Below are positions 42,664 through 51,256 of a stretch of DNA of 64,000 nucleotides, piece after piece. Both the position numbers and the translations under genes were made by a program. Every line of letters starts with the position of its first letter. The stretch's first letter is position 1. Origin of the DNA: Bacteroides sp. (GTDB taxonomy: Bacteria > Bacteroidota > Bacteroidia > Bacteroidales > Muribaculaceae); NCBI GenBank assembly GCA_014802445.1, contig JAAVCF010000010.1, positions 1-64,000 of the forward strand, read 5' to 3'. The notes beneath the pieces were generated by a model, which was not told where the DNA came from, ran no database searches, and saw only the letters and a program-made list of their open reading frames with translations.

Positions 42664-43857
42664 TCAGATCAGTGAAATGATTTCCTCAGGTGAGTTGGTG
42701 AGACATTCCAGGCCGGTGTCAGTCACGCGATAGGTGTTCTCGATGCCCACGGGGCCGGTGTGGGGTATCACGAATTTGGGTTCGAGGGCAATCACGTTGT
42801 TGCGCTCTATGATGTCGCGACTGCGCGGGGCAATTACGGGGAGCTCGTTGATTTCAATGCCCACACCGTGACCTATGAAGCCGGCCTGCTGGCGATGGCC
42901 CATATAGTAGTTTTCCAGTCCGCGCTCCTTCACCAGCTCCATAGCCATCTCATAGAGGGCTTTGGCGGGGGTGCCGGGCACGGCGGCCTTGGCAATCATG
43001 CGGTGGATGTCAATGGAACATTGATGTGCCTTGCGGGCCAGCTCGGAGATTTCGCCCAGGGAGTAGACGCGTGACATGTCGGTCATATAACCGGTGAAGT
43101 TGCCGTTGAGGTCCACCATCACAGTGTTGCCGGGCAGGATGGTGGAATCGTTGGCGCCCACGGGGAGCGAGGGGTCAAGGCCGGCGCCGCCCATAGCGAA
43201 GTCGTAAGGGCTGGGGGCATCGGCGTTGTCGCCGGCAATGAGGCTGCCCATGAAGGTCTCCATGCTCGTGCCGCTGATGCGGAACATGCCCAGGCAGCCT
43301 TTCAGGCGTGATTCACGCTCAATCTCCACTTGCAGCTGCAGGTCAGTCATCCCCTCGCTGTAAAGTCGGGGAATGCGGCTGTAGACCTCTTCGTGCGCCA
43401 CTCCGGAGCGGCGCACCATTTCTATCTCCAGGTCAGTCTTGACGGCGCGGGCCATGCGCATAATCGGCGAGGCATTGATAATCTCTGCCTCGGGAAACAC
43501 TGCCGAGAGGCGCTTCACCGCGCTCCAGGCCGTGATGTCAAGCTCCAAACCGAGGCGAGCCGGAGCGTTCAGGCCGATGGTCTGGGCCATCTCCTCGGGC
43601 TTGCGGATGCGCACCGTGCCGTCACCCTCAAGGTCAACCGGGCGGCGCACAAAGCATATCATCTCGCCCTCCAGAGGCAGGTAAATCTGGCCGGCAAACA
43701 CTCGGCCGGTGAGATAGAAAATGTTGGCATAGTCGGTGATCAGGAGTGCATCGGGGTGTGATGCGTCGGCCTTCATGAGCGAGCGCACGCGCTCCTGGCG
43801 GCGGGTGAGCTCGTCGTGGCTCAACAGGATGGTGTGGTTATAATCAACGGGGTGCAT
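42664..43857 (-). CDS. M24 family metallopeptidase (Xaa-Pro aminopeptidase-like)
   Basis: The 397-aa protein has an N-terminal creatinase-like domain and a C-terminal pita-bread domain. The metal ligands are recognisable: the two Asp of VDLNGNFTGYMTDMSR, the His of GHGVGIEINELP, and the Glu in LEPKF and GIENTY. It has no signal peptide, so it acts in the cytoplasm, probably on proline-containing peptides. It precedes cca by three bases, in a long run of minus-strand genes. Confidence 0.9.
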   Translation of the reverse strand: MHPVDYNHTILLSHDELTRRQERVRSLMKADASHPDALLITDYANIFYLTGRVFAGQIYLPLEGEMICFVRRPVDLEGDGTVRIRKPEEMAQTIGLNAPARLGLELDITAWSAVKRLSAVFPEAEIINASPIMRMARAVKTDLEIEMVRRSGVAHEEVYSRIPRLYSEGMTDLQLQVEIERESRLKGCLGMFRISGTSMETFMGSLIAGDNADAPSPYDFAMGGAGLDPSLPVGANDSTILPGNTVMVDLNGNFTGYMTDMSRVYSLGEISELARKAHQCSIDIHRMIAKAAVPGTPAKALYEMAMELVKERGLENYYMGHRQQAGFIGHGVGIEINELPVIAPRSRDIIERNNVIALEPKFVIPHTGPVGIENTYRVTDTGLECLTNSPEEIISLI

Positions 43858-43904
43858 GGTTGCTGATGCTTTTTTTACAGATGATGTGTGAGGCTGAGAG
43901 GTGA

Positions 43905-44360
43905 TCAGGGCTTCAGGGTCACGCCCACATGCTCGAGGCCGCGCAGGGTGTCGGCGCGCATGATGTGGCGCACGGTGATGGTGGAGCCGTTGGCGGGCAC
44001 CACTCCTTGAGCCACTGTGGCCTCCGTCTGATACTCGGCGCCGAATCCTTTGCCGGTCCAGCGGCCGTAGGCGTCGGCCAGTCGCATGTTGACGGTGTCG
44101 CGATAGGGGCGTCCGTCGTGGTTATAGCTCACCTCCAGCCATAGGTTGCTGTAGGGGTAGAGGTTGGTGTTGCGTACGGCCACGGTGAGTGTGCCCGGCT
44201 TGAGAGAGTCGGCGCGGGCCACCTCGAAGCGCAGCGTGTCGCCATAGGCCCAGCCCTGAGGCTCCACGGTGGTGAAGCTGCTGTAGGCTCCGCGGTCCAC
44301 ACATGCGGTGACCATTGCGGTGAGGCCTGCGGTCATTATCAGGGCTGTGAGCTTATTCAT
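43905..44360 (-). CDS. gldH: GldH-like lipoprotein
   Basis: From ATG 44360 it is a 151-aa lipoprotein with a lipobox at about residues 17-20 (MVTAC). The GldH pattern is visible in GWAYGDTLRFEV, NTNLYPYSNLWLEV and LRGLEHVGVTL. GldH was defined through Flavobacterium gliding motility, but it is kept in non-motile Bacteroidales, where its role is unclear. The upstream part of the 265-codon track ORF is antisense or out-of-frame PSP1 sequence. It overlaps the PSP1 gene by eight bases. Confidence 0.85.
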   Translation of the reverse strand: MNKLTALIMTAGLTAMVTACVDRGAYSSFTTVEPQGWAYGDTLRFEVARADSLKPGTLTVAVRNTNLYPYSNLWLEVSYNHDGRPYRDTVNMRLADAYGRWTGKGFGAEYQTEATVAQGVVPANGSTITVRHIMRADTLRGLEHVGVTLKP

Positions 44361-45753
44361 TGGCTGCGGGTTTATCGGCTGCGGGGCCGTTGCCTTTCGG
44401 CTTGCGGCGCTTCTTGCGGCGCTCCTGGTTCTGGCTCTGGGGCTGCCCTTCGGCATTCTGCGGAGCGTCGGCCTTGGGCTGGGCGTTGGGCTTGTCGGCT
44501 GCCGGGCGCTGCTTCTTGGGCTTGGGCTGCTGCTGGGGTGCATCGCCGCCCTTGCCGGCTTCGGCATTGGCGCCTGAGCCTGCGCCGCTCTTCTTTTTCT
44601 TCTTTTTCTTCTTGCTGCGGTCAAAACGCGTAAGGCTGTCCTGGCCCACGAGGTCCACAAAGTCCTTCTTGGGCTCGGGCTTCTTGGCATCCTCGCGTTC
44701 AAGGGTCAGCGGCTTCTCGCCGGCCTTGTTCATGGCTATCACCTCAAAGGCCCGCTCGGCGTCGATGGTCACGAGGTTGGCGGCCATTGACTTGTCGGTG
44801 GAGTAGGTGATTTCCTTCTTGAATATGTCGGTCTTGAAGTGATAGTAGGTGTTGTCGGCAGTCTCCAGGCGGGCATCGCGCGGGGGAAGATACTTGGCGC
44901 TCTCCACATAAGTGTCAACCTCGAAGTTGAGGCAGCATTTGAGCTTGGCACACTGTCCGGCAAGCTTCTGCGGATTGAGCGAGATGTCCTGAAAACGGGC
45001 CGCGGCGGTGCCCACTGACACGAAATTGCTCATCCAGCTGGAGCAGCACAGCGGGCGGCCGCAGGGGCCGATGCCGCCAATGCGCCCTGCCTCCTGGCGG
45101 GCGCCAATCTGCTTCATCTCAATGCGCACCTTGAAGGTGTCGGCCAGCACTTTGATGAGCTGACGGAAGTCAACGCGCTCATCGGCAATATAGTAGAATA
45201 TGGCCTTGTTGCCGTCCCCCTGAAACTCCACATCGCCTATTTTCATGTTGAGCTTGAGGTCCTCGGCAATCTTGCGGGCGCGAATCATGGTCTCGTTCTC
45301 GCGTGCCTTGGCCTCCTGGTATTTCTCCATGTCGGAGGGCTTGGCCTTGCGAAACACTCTCTTTACGTCGGCGGCCTTGACGCGCATCTTCTTCATCTGC
45401 AGGGCCACGAGGCGCCCGGTGAGGGTGATGCGGCCTATGTCATGACCGGGCGAGCTCTCCACGGCCACGATGTCGCCTTGTGCCAGGTCAAGGCCGGTGG
45501 AGTTGCGGTAATAGCCCTTGCGGGTGTTCTTGAACACCACTTCCACGATGTCGTAAGCCGCCATGTCGCCGGGGATGTCGGCAAGCCAGTCGTAACACTC
45601 CATCTTGCCGCGGGGCTCGCGCAGAGTGTCGCCACACTTGCCGCAGCATCCTCCCTGGCAGTTGCCGCATCCTCCTGTGGGGGCGGCTTCCTGCCCGGCA
45701 GGGGTAGCTGACGGGTCGCGGACAGTGTCGTCCGTGTTAAATTCCTTTGCCAT
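44353..45753 (-). CDS. PSP1-domain protein, RicT (YaaT) homolog
   Basis: The 466-aa protein has a Cys-rich N-terminus (GGCGNCQGGCCGKCGD, about residues 27-42), the PSP1 core, and a long low-complexity tail rich in Lys, Pro, Ala and Gln (from about 370). The core carries CGRPLCCSSWMSNF and CAKLKCCLNFEVD, the cysteines that in Bacillus RicT help hold an iron-sulfur cluster. RicT with RicA and RicF adjusts RNase Y activity in Bacillus. Here it starts 15 bases after rny, which supports a functional tie. The tail and N-terminal cysteines are extra relative to RicT. Confidence 0.88.
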   Translation of the reverse strand: MAKEFNTDDTVRDPSATPAGQEAAPTGGCGNCQGGCCGKCGDTLREPRGKMECYDWLADIPGDMAAYDIVEVVFKNTRKGYYRNSTGLDLAQGDIVAVESSPGHDIGRITLTGRLVALQMKKMRVKAADVKRVFRKAKPSDMEKYQEAKARENETMIRARKIAEDLKLNMKIGDVEFQGDGNKAIFYYIADERVDFRQLIKVLADTFKVRIEMKQIGARQEAGRIGGIGPCGRPLCCSSWMSNFVSVGTAAARFQDISLNPQKLAGQCAKLKCCLNFEVDTYVESAKYLPPRDARLETADNTYYHFKTDIFKKEITYSTDKSMAANLVTIDAERAFEVIAMNKAGEKPLTLEREDAKKPEPKKDFVDLVGQDSLTRFDRSKKKKKKKKSGAGSGANAEAGKGGDAPQQQPKPKKQRPAADKPNAQPKADAPQNAEGQPQSQNQERRKKRRKPKGNGPAADKPAANE

Positions 45754-45768
45754 AGCTGTTGCGGATGC

Positions 45769-47313
45769 TTACTTGGCGAAGGCCACGGAGCGGGTTTCGC
45801 GGATGACGGTGATTTTCACCTGTCCGGGATAGGTCATCTCATCCTGAATGCGCTTGGCTATTTCAGCCGACAGCTTTTCGGTTTCAACGTCGTCAATCTT
45901 GTCGGCGCCTACAATCACGCGCAGCTCGCGGCCGGCCTGGATGGCGTAGGTCTTAACCACGCCGGGGTAGCTCAGGGCAAGCTGTTCAAGGTCGTTCAGA
46001 CGCTTGATATATGCCTCCACGATTTCGCGGCGGGCGCCGGGACGGGCGCCTGAGATGGCGTCACACACCTGAACGATGGGGGCAAGCAGCGAGGTCTGCT
46101 CCATTTCATCATGGTGAGCGCCGATGGCGTTGCAGATTTCGGGCTTCTCCTTATACTTCTCGGCAAGCTTCATGCCAAGGAGTGCGTGGGGCAGTTCGGG
46201 CTCTTCGTCGGGCACCTTGCCTATGTCGTGGAGCAGGCCGGCGCGGCGGGCCTTCTTGGGGTTGAGGCCGAGCTCGGATGCCATGACGGCGCAGAGGTTG
46301 GCCGTCTCGCGTGAGTGCTGGAGCAGGTTCTGGCCGTAGCTTGAGCGATACTTCATCTTGCCCACCAGGCGGATGAGGTCGGGGTGCAGACCGTGGATGC
46401 CGAGGTCAATGGCGGTGCGCTTGCCGGTTTCGATGATTTCCTCCTCAATTTGGCGGCGCACTTTATTGACCACCTCCTCGATGCGGGCGGGATGGATGCG
46501 ACCGTCGGCCACGAGCTGATGGAGCGCCAGGCGCGCAATCTCGCGGCGCACGGGGTCAAAGCCTGACAGGACGATGGCCTCAGGGGTGTCGTCAACAATG
46601 ATTTCAATGCCGGTGGCGGCTTCGAGGGCTCGGATGTTGCGGCCTTCGCGACCGATGATACGGCCCTTGATTTCGTCGGAGTCAATGTGGAACACGGTCA
46701 CCGAGTTTTCGATGGCCGTTTCAGTGGCTACGCGCTGGATGGACTGCACCACGATTTTCTTGGCCTCCTTGTTAGCGGTCATCTTGGCTTCGTCCATGAT
46801 ATCGTTGATATAGCTTGCGGCGGCAGTCTTGGCTTCGTCTTTGAGTGACTCCACGAGCTTCTCCTTGGCCTCTTCGCTTGACAGGCCTGAGATGTGTTCA
46901 AGCTCCTCCTGAGCCTTGCGGTGGAGGCGGTCAAGCTCGGCCTGACGGCTGTCGAGCACGGCGTTCTGCGCTTCGAGGTTGGCGCGCTGCTGCTCAAGCT
47001 CGTTACGGGTGCGCTGGTTTTCGCTCTGCTGCTGGTTGAGCTGCTGCTGGCGCTGCTTGAGGCGACCCTCTTCGGCCTGCACCTTCTGGAGGCGCTGATG
47101 GGCCTGCTTTTCAGCTTCGGCCTTGATGTGGAGTTCCTCCTGGCGGGCATCAAGAAGCTTCTTCTCTTTGAGCACTTCGCCTTCACGCTCGGCTTCGGCA
47201 ATGATCTGGGCGGCGCGTGAGTTTGCCATCTTGCGCAGAACAATCATGGTGGCCCCACAGCCAATTGCGGCAGCTACTATGACAGCGAATAGTATTATGA
47301 AAAATGTTGTCAT
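45769..47313 (-). CDS. rny: Ribonuclease Y
   Basis: This membrane-anchored endoribonuclease starts mRNA decay. The 514-aa protein has one N-terminal membrane helix (residues 2-25), a coiled coil of about 170 residues (Gln/Glu-rich), a KH domain ([19 protein letters not shown], about 215) and the HD domain ([13 protein letters not shown], about 350). It is preceded by a probable 6S RNA and zapA, and followed by the RicT-like gene. Confidence 0.97.
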   Translation of the reverse strand: MTTFFIILFAVIVAAAIGCGATMIVLRKMANSRAAQIIAEAEREGEVLKEKKLLDARQEELHIKAEAEKQAHQRLQKVQAEEGRLKQRQQQLNQQQSENQRTRNELEQQRANLEAQNAVLDSRQAELDRLHRKAQEELEHISGLSSEEAKEKLVESLKDEAKTAAASYINDIMDEAKMTANKEAKKIVVQSIQRVATETAIENSVTVFHIDSDEIKGRIIGREGRNIRALEAATGIEIIVDDTPEAIVLSGFDPVRREIARLALHQLVADGRIHPARIEEVVNKVRRQIEEEIIETGKRTAIDLGIHGLHPDLIRLVGKMKYRSSYGQNLLQHSRETANLCAVMASELGLNPKKARRAGLLHDIGKVPDEEPELPHALLGMKLAEKYKEKPEICNAIGAHHDEMEQTSLLAPIVQVCDAISGARPGARREIVEAYIKRLNDLEQLALSYPGVVKTYAIQAGRELRVIVGADKIDDVETEKLSAEIAKRIQDEMTYPGQVKITVIRETRSVAFAK

Positions 47314-47396
47314 ATGGAATTGATGAAAATTGGGTTTAAGTGAATAATGGTCTGTCTATAAGGTTAAAAGGCTATAATTTTAGATTGGTTACTAAC

Positions 47397-47519
47397 AAAA
47401 AAAACACGCTGCCGTGGCTTCCGGAAACCGTCCGTCGTGGGCGGCTTCCCTGGCTGGGCATCGTGCGGGAATGTGGGAGGGTAAACTGAGCCGGGGTGTC
47501 CCGGCGGGAGTGGAGAGGT
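47397..47519 (-). ncRNA. ssrS: Structured non-coding RNA, probable 6S RNA
   Basis: Between the zapA stop and rny lies about 120 bases of non-coding, GC-rich DNA. On the minus strand it can form several stems, including GCCGGG/CCCGGC and GGAAGCCG/CGGTTTCC. It ends in CACGGCAGCGTG plus eight T, a terminator-like end. A 6S RNA gene next to zapA is conserved in proteobacteria and, as I recall, in Bacteroidales. I could not fold the whole into the classic 6S rod by eye. The remaining bases up to rny would be its leader. Confidence 0.55.
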
Positions 47520-47843
47520 TCAGCTCTCGGGGGTGAGACGGTCAGAGGTGCCGGTGTCAATCAGAGCCTTGTCAAGTGAGGCTTCAAAATCGTCAAGGGT
47601 CCCTTCGAGGGTCTCCATTTGCCGAAGGTGGTCATAGTAAAGCTCCGCAAATCGCAAGGTTATCATGGCGAGCACTTCGGCCGCTGACTTGTCCTTGAAC
47701 TGCGGGCGCCAACTGCGCCACAGCCGGTTAATATTATATTCGGCCTGCCGGATAATCTCCTCCTCAGCCACGGTGACATCGGTCATCGCAATCGGGGGGA
47801 GGCCTGCCAGACGCACATTGATTGTATTCAGTTTATCTTTCAT
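47520..47843 (-). CDS. zapA: Cell division protein ZapA
   Basis: ZapA bundles FtsZ filaments at the division ring. The 107-aa protein begins with the family strand NTINVRLAGLPPIAM, then VAEEEIIRQAEYNINRLWRSW and a C-terminal helix for dimer or tetramer formation. A coiled-coil protein gene lies 26 bases upstream, a common pair in Bacteroidales. Confidence 0.88.
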   Translation of the reverse strand: MKDKLNTINVRLAGLPPIAMTDVTVAEEEIIRQAEYNINRLWRSWRPQFKDKSAAEVLAMITLRFAELYYDHLRQMETLEGTLDDFEASLDKALIDTGTSDRLTPES

Positions 47844-47869
47844 TGCGTTTCCTTGTTCCTTCTTGGTTG

Positions 47870-48163
47870 TCAGTCAGTCAGGTCGAGGATGCACCTGTCG
47901 ATTTCCCGCACTAATCCGGCAATCACGCTCCGCGTCATCTCCACATCGTCACGGTCAGGGTTAATGACCGCCGAAGAGCGGAGGTTGGCAATGCGGCCTT
48001 CGAGCTCGGCAATATGCCGGTCACGCTGCGCTATGGCTTTTTCGCTTTCGGCAAGCTGCAAGGCCAGCCGCGAGCGCTCGGCTTCCAGTGCGGCATATTT
48101 TTGCACAAGCATTGCTGTTTTTGCTTTTAGCGAATCTACACGCTGCTGCAGGTCGGAAGCCAT
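47870..48163 (-). CDS. Coiled-coil protein next to zapA (ZapB-like)
   Basis: The 97-aa protein is almost entirely heptad helix (residues about 3-65, VDSLKAKTAMLVQKYAALEAE onward). A short C-terminal segment DDVEMTRSVIAGLVREIDRCI follows. It looks like the small coiled-coil partner that precedes zapA in this phylum, similar in build to ZapB, but similarity of coiled coils is weak evidence. A promoter core lies 21 bases upstream. Confidence 0.75.
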   Translation of the reverse strand: MASDLQQRVDSLKAKTAMLVQKYAALEAERSRLALQLAESEKAIAQRDRHIAELEGRIANLRSSAVINPDRDDVEMTRSVIAGLVREIDRCILDLTD

Positions 48164-48183
48164 AGCTGATTACCAAATTTTCA

Positions 48184-48191
48184 CAAAAGTA
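48184..48191 (-). promoter_or_regulatory. Promoter core TACTTTTG of the zapA operon
   Basis: A minus-strand TAnnTTTG core, 21 bases before the start codon. A partial -33 (TTG) lies 22 bases further upstream. Confidence 0.6.
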
Positions 48192-48227
48192 AGCATTATT
48201 TCCGAAACCTCGGCAATCGCGCCCCAT

Positions 48228-49754
48228 TTATTTCGGATTTTCAGCTTGGGCCGATGCGTTTGCCTTGCGGGGACCCATGCCGGGGCGGGCGTCGAGCAGG
48301 CAGGCGCCCAGGGCCAGGGCAACGTAGGGCAGACTGTCGTCCTGCGTCAATCCGCCGAAACCGCCAATACCCATGATTGAGGCCATCATGATGGTCGACA
48401 GATAGAACCCGGCATGACCGGTGCGGCGCCTGATGATGAAGTAGAGATAAACGTAGAAGAATGTCTGCACAATCAGGCCGATGATGCCGGTGTGGAGGAT
48501 GGTGTTGAATTGCGTCACTTCCACATAGGCGGCGTTCTCGTCGGCAAGAGAGATGTCGCTATAGAGGTCGTTATGAATCTGATAGCGGGGCAGGGTGGTC
48601 TTGGTGGGGTGGATGAAGCCGAAGCCTTGAAGCAGACAGTTCTGCTCGGCCAGCGCCTCGAATTTCGGGATAATCTGCGCCATTCGTGTGGAGCCGAATT
48701 CAGACAGTTCCTCGGAGTCCTGACTCTCGTTGAGGGCCGCAAACTGCTGCACGGTGGATTCTATTCGCATGTAGCCGCCGGTGGAGCTGTCGACAAAGTA
48801 GAGGATGGTGATGCCCACGGTGGCTAGGGCAAAGTATTTGGCAAACTGCTTGAAGCGGCCCTGGAAGGTGACGTAGGTGAGAACGAAAGCGGCAATGACG
48901 GTCATGGTGCGCATGGCCGCAAAGGCACCCACAATCAGGGCCCACTGCCACCAGCGGAGCTTGTAGTGTCGCGCCAGCGGATAGGCGGCGAGGATAATAA
49001 TGTAGATGCCGCTTGGATATTTGCGGGGGAATTTCATCACCGTCGGAGCCCAGTGGAGGTCCCAGAAGGTGGAGGGGGTTTCATATTGCGAGAAGGTGCC
49101 GGGGAGCAGAATCCATCCTTTGAAGATGAAGCCGTCAAGCACATAGAAGGCGCTGATGATGAGCGTGTAGACCAGTACTTTGCGATAGAGCTCGTTGATG
49201 TCGAAGCGGCGGTTGGCATACACCCACAGGGGCAGGATGAACACCAGAATCGACATATAGCGGCGCATGGTCAGAATCTGGATGGAGAATGTCTCGTCAC
49301 TGAACGTCGACATGACCAGCAGGAAAATCACATAGCCGAAAGTGGCTATGGTCACCTTCTTGACCATCACGTTTTTGCGATAAACAAGCATGCCTATACA
49401 CGACAGTGCCAGCAGGGGGTCAATGAAGTTCAGGGGGAGCACATCGCGCGATATGAAGCCGGGGCTGGTCACCAGGATGGTGAGCATGACCAGAAAGTCA
49501 GTGCGGTCATTCACAAAGCGGTTAAGCAGGATGAACACCGTGAACAGCAGTGCCGGATAGAGCGACAGGCCTGTGAGGGAGAGCGACAGCAGGAAGCCGA
49601 TGGCCCACATCCATGTTGACCGCGGCGCAGTGAGCCTCACCTTGGCTTCCTTGGGGGTGCCTGAGGAGGCTCCCGTGGATGAGGCGGGCAGGGCGGCGGT
49701 GGCTGATGATGTGGCGTTGTCGGTCATTCGGATAGTTAGTGGTGGGTGAGTCAT
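48228..49754 (-). CDS. Multi-pass membrane protein, probable polysaccharide polymerase (Wzy-like)
   Basis: The 508-aa protein has about ten to twelve hydrophobic segments between residues 48 and 490. A large loop follows residue 310 (RIESTVQQFAALNESQDSEELSEFG onward), as in O-antigen polymerases and ligases. There is no sharp catalytic motif, so the call rests on topology and its place after the flippase gene. Its first ATG overlaps the flippase stop by four bases. The soluble Ser/Ala/Thr-rich N-terminus (about 45 residues) is unusual; a start at Met10 is also possible. Confidence 0.7.
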   Translation of the reverse strand: MTHPPLTIRMTDNATSSATAALPASSTGASSGTPKEAKVRLTAPRSTWMWAIGFLLSLSLTGLSLYPALLFTVFILLNRFVNDRTDFLVMLTILVTSPGFISRDVLPLNFIDPLLALSCIGMLVYRKNVMVKKVTIATFGYVIFLLVMSTFSDETFSIQILTMRRYMSILVFILPLWVYANRRFDINELYRKVLVYTLIISAFYVLDGFIFKGWILLPGTFSQYETPSTFWDLHWAPTVMKFPRKYPSGIYIIILAAYPLARHYKLRWWQWALIVGAFAAMRTMTVIAAFVLTYVTFQGRFKQFAKYFALATVGITILYFVDSSTGGYMRIESTVQQFAALNESQDSEELSEFGSTRMAQIIPKFEALAEQNCLLQGFGFIHPTKTTLPRYQIHNDLYSDISLADENAAYVEVTQFNTILHTGIIGLIVQTFFYVYLYFIIRRRTGHAGFYLSTIMMASIMGIGGFGGLTQDDSLPYVALALGACLLDARPGMGPRKANASAQAENPK

Positions 49755-51184
49755 TTACCGGTAAAGCGGCTTATCACGGCCTTGCGGCAGCGGAGATACA
49801 GGGGGGTGGGGAAGAGCTCCCAGAGCACCAGGGCCGCCACGGTGAAGCAGCTCAGGGTGAGCACACAGTTGGCAAAGGCCGGGATGACCTCGTCCCAGAG
49901 GATATAGCCGCCGGCGGTGATGGCGAAGGCAATCACCGGCACGATGAGCCCTTTGAGCGATATGCGCAGCATGTCAATGAAGCGTATCTGCTCTATGCGG
50001 CAGTAAGTGGCGGCATAGAGGGTGAGCACGGCTGCCACACCGGCCACCTGCGTCCAGGCAATCCACAGCATGCCGTTGCGATAGAACAGGGCCAGCAGCG
50101 AGAGCTGAATCACAATCTCAAGCACTGTCAGCCAGAGGATGCGGCGTGCCATGCCGAAGGATTTCATCACGGCCTGGAAGTAATACTTCAGCGCCGACCC
50201 GATGCCGAAGAAGAGCAGGATGCGAAACACGGGCACCGCGCCGTCCCACTTGGCACCGAACAGGAGGTTGAACCCCGGGCCGGCAAGGAGCGTCAGCAGC
50301 AGGCCGGCGGTGACGGTGATGGTGGTCATCCAGCCGAGCATCTGGGTGGAGAGCGTGTGGCGCTTGTCGCGGCTGCTCTCGTTGGAGATGATGGCGAAGA
50401 AAGATGAGTTGATGATGGTGTCAATCATTGAGTAAGGCACCTCCTCCATCTTCTGGGCCTGCGAGAAGATACCTGACTCCGAGGGGCTGAAGCGGCCCAG
50501 CACGGAGGTGTTGATATTGCGGCTCACCTGGTTGATGATATAGGCCATCATAAGGTTGATGCCGAAGCCGAACATCTCGCGGAACGACTCGCGGTAAAAT
50601 CCCAGGCGCGGAATCCACCGGGTGGCAATGACATAGTAGATAAACTGAAACACCGACAGGAAAATCCGGCATGACACCAGGCCCCAGTAGGTGTAGCCCT
50701 TATAGGCCAGGATAATGCCAAGGCCGGCGGCAGAGGCTGAAGCAGACACTCTGACAATGGCAATCTTCTTCATCTCAAGCTCCTTGCGAAGCTTCGTTTC
50801 CTGCACAAACCACATCACCTGAAACACGAAGCACACTCCTATGCAGCGCATTATGTTCACCAGTGCCGGCTGATGGAAGCAGTCGGCCACCAGGCCGGCG
50901 AAGCCAATGAAGAGGGCGCAGAAAATCAGTCCGGCACAGACGTTAAACGTAAACACGGTGGAATAATCGGCCGCCGTGGGCTTGATTTTCTTAATCAGGC
51001 CGTCGCTCATGCCGCAACTCGACAGATTGTAGGCAATGGCGATGAAAATGGCCACCATTGCCAGCAGGCCGAAGTCATCGGGGTCAAGCATTCGGGCCAG
51101 TGCTATATTGGCACCAAAGGTTATGACCGTGTTAAAAACACGGTCAATGGTACTCCATTTATAGACATTGGCTTGACTTTTCAT
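49751..51184 (-). CDS. Polysaccharide flippase (MOP superfamily, Wzx-like)
   Basis: The 477-aa protein has about twelve to fourteen membrane helices and begins KWSTIDRVFNTVITFGANIALARMLDPDDFGL, which is shared by Wzx/WzxC flippases. It moves undecaprenyl-linked glycan units across the inner membrane. It is encoded after the tyrosine kinase gene (72-base gap) and is coupled to the putative polymerase. Confidence 0.9.
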   Translation of the reverse strand: MKSQANVYKWSTIDRVFNTVITFGANIALARMLDPDDFGLLAMVAIFIAIAYNLSSCGMSDGLIKKIKPTAADYSTVFTFNVCAGLIFCALFIGFAGLVADCFHQPALVNIMRCIGVCFVFQVMWFVQETKLRKELEMKKIAIVRVSASASAAGLGIILAYKGYTYWGLVSCRIFLSVFQFIYYVIATRWIPRLGFYRESFREMFGFGINLMMAYIINQVSRNINTSVLGRFSPSESGIFSQAQKMEEVPYSMIDTIINSSFFAIISNESSRDKRHTLSTQMLGWMTTITVTAGLLLTLLAGPGFNLLFGAKWDGAVPVFRILLFFGIGSALKYYFQAVMKSFGMARRILWLTVLEIVIQLSLLALFYRNGMLWIAWTQVAGVAAVLTLYAATYCRIEQIRFIDMLRISLKGLIVPVIAFAITAGGYILWDEVIPAFANCVLTLSCFTVAALVLWELFPTPLYLRCRKAVISRFTGK

Positions 51185-51256
51185 TTCGTTGATTCAACGA
51201 AAGGTGTGTTGAGGGGGGAATGAGTGTGTCTGTCCGCCGGCGGCCGCCGGGGAGGA

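Noticed and set aside
44361-44702. N-terminal extension of the GldH ORF
   Set aside because: It is the shadow of the PSP1 low-complexity tail in another frame; the lipoprotein signal begins at 44360.
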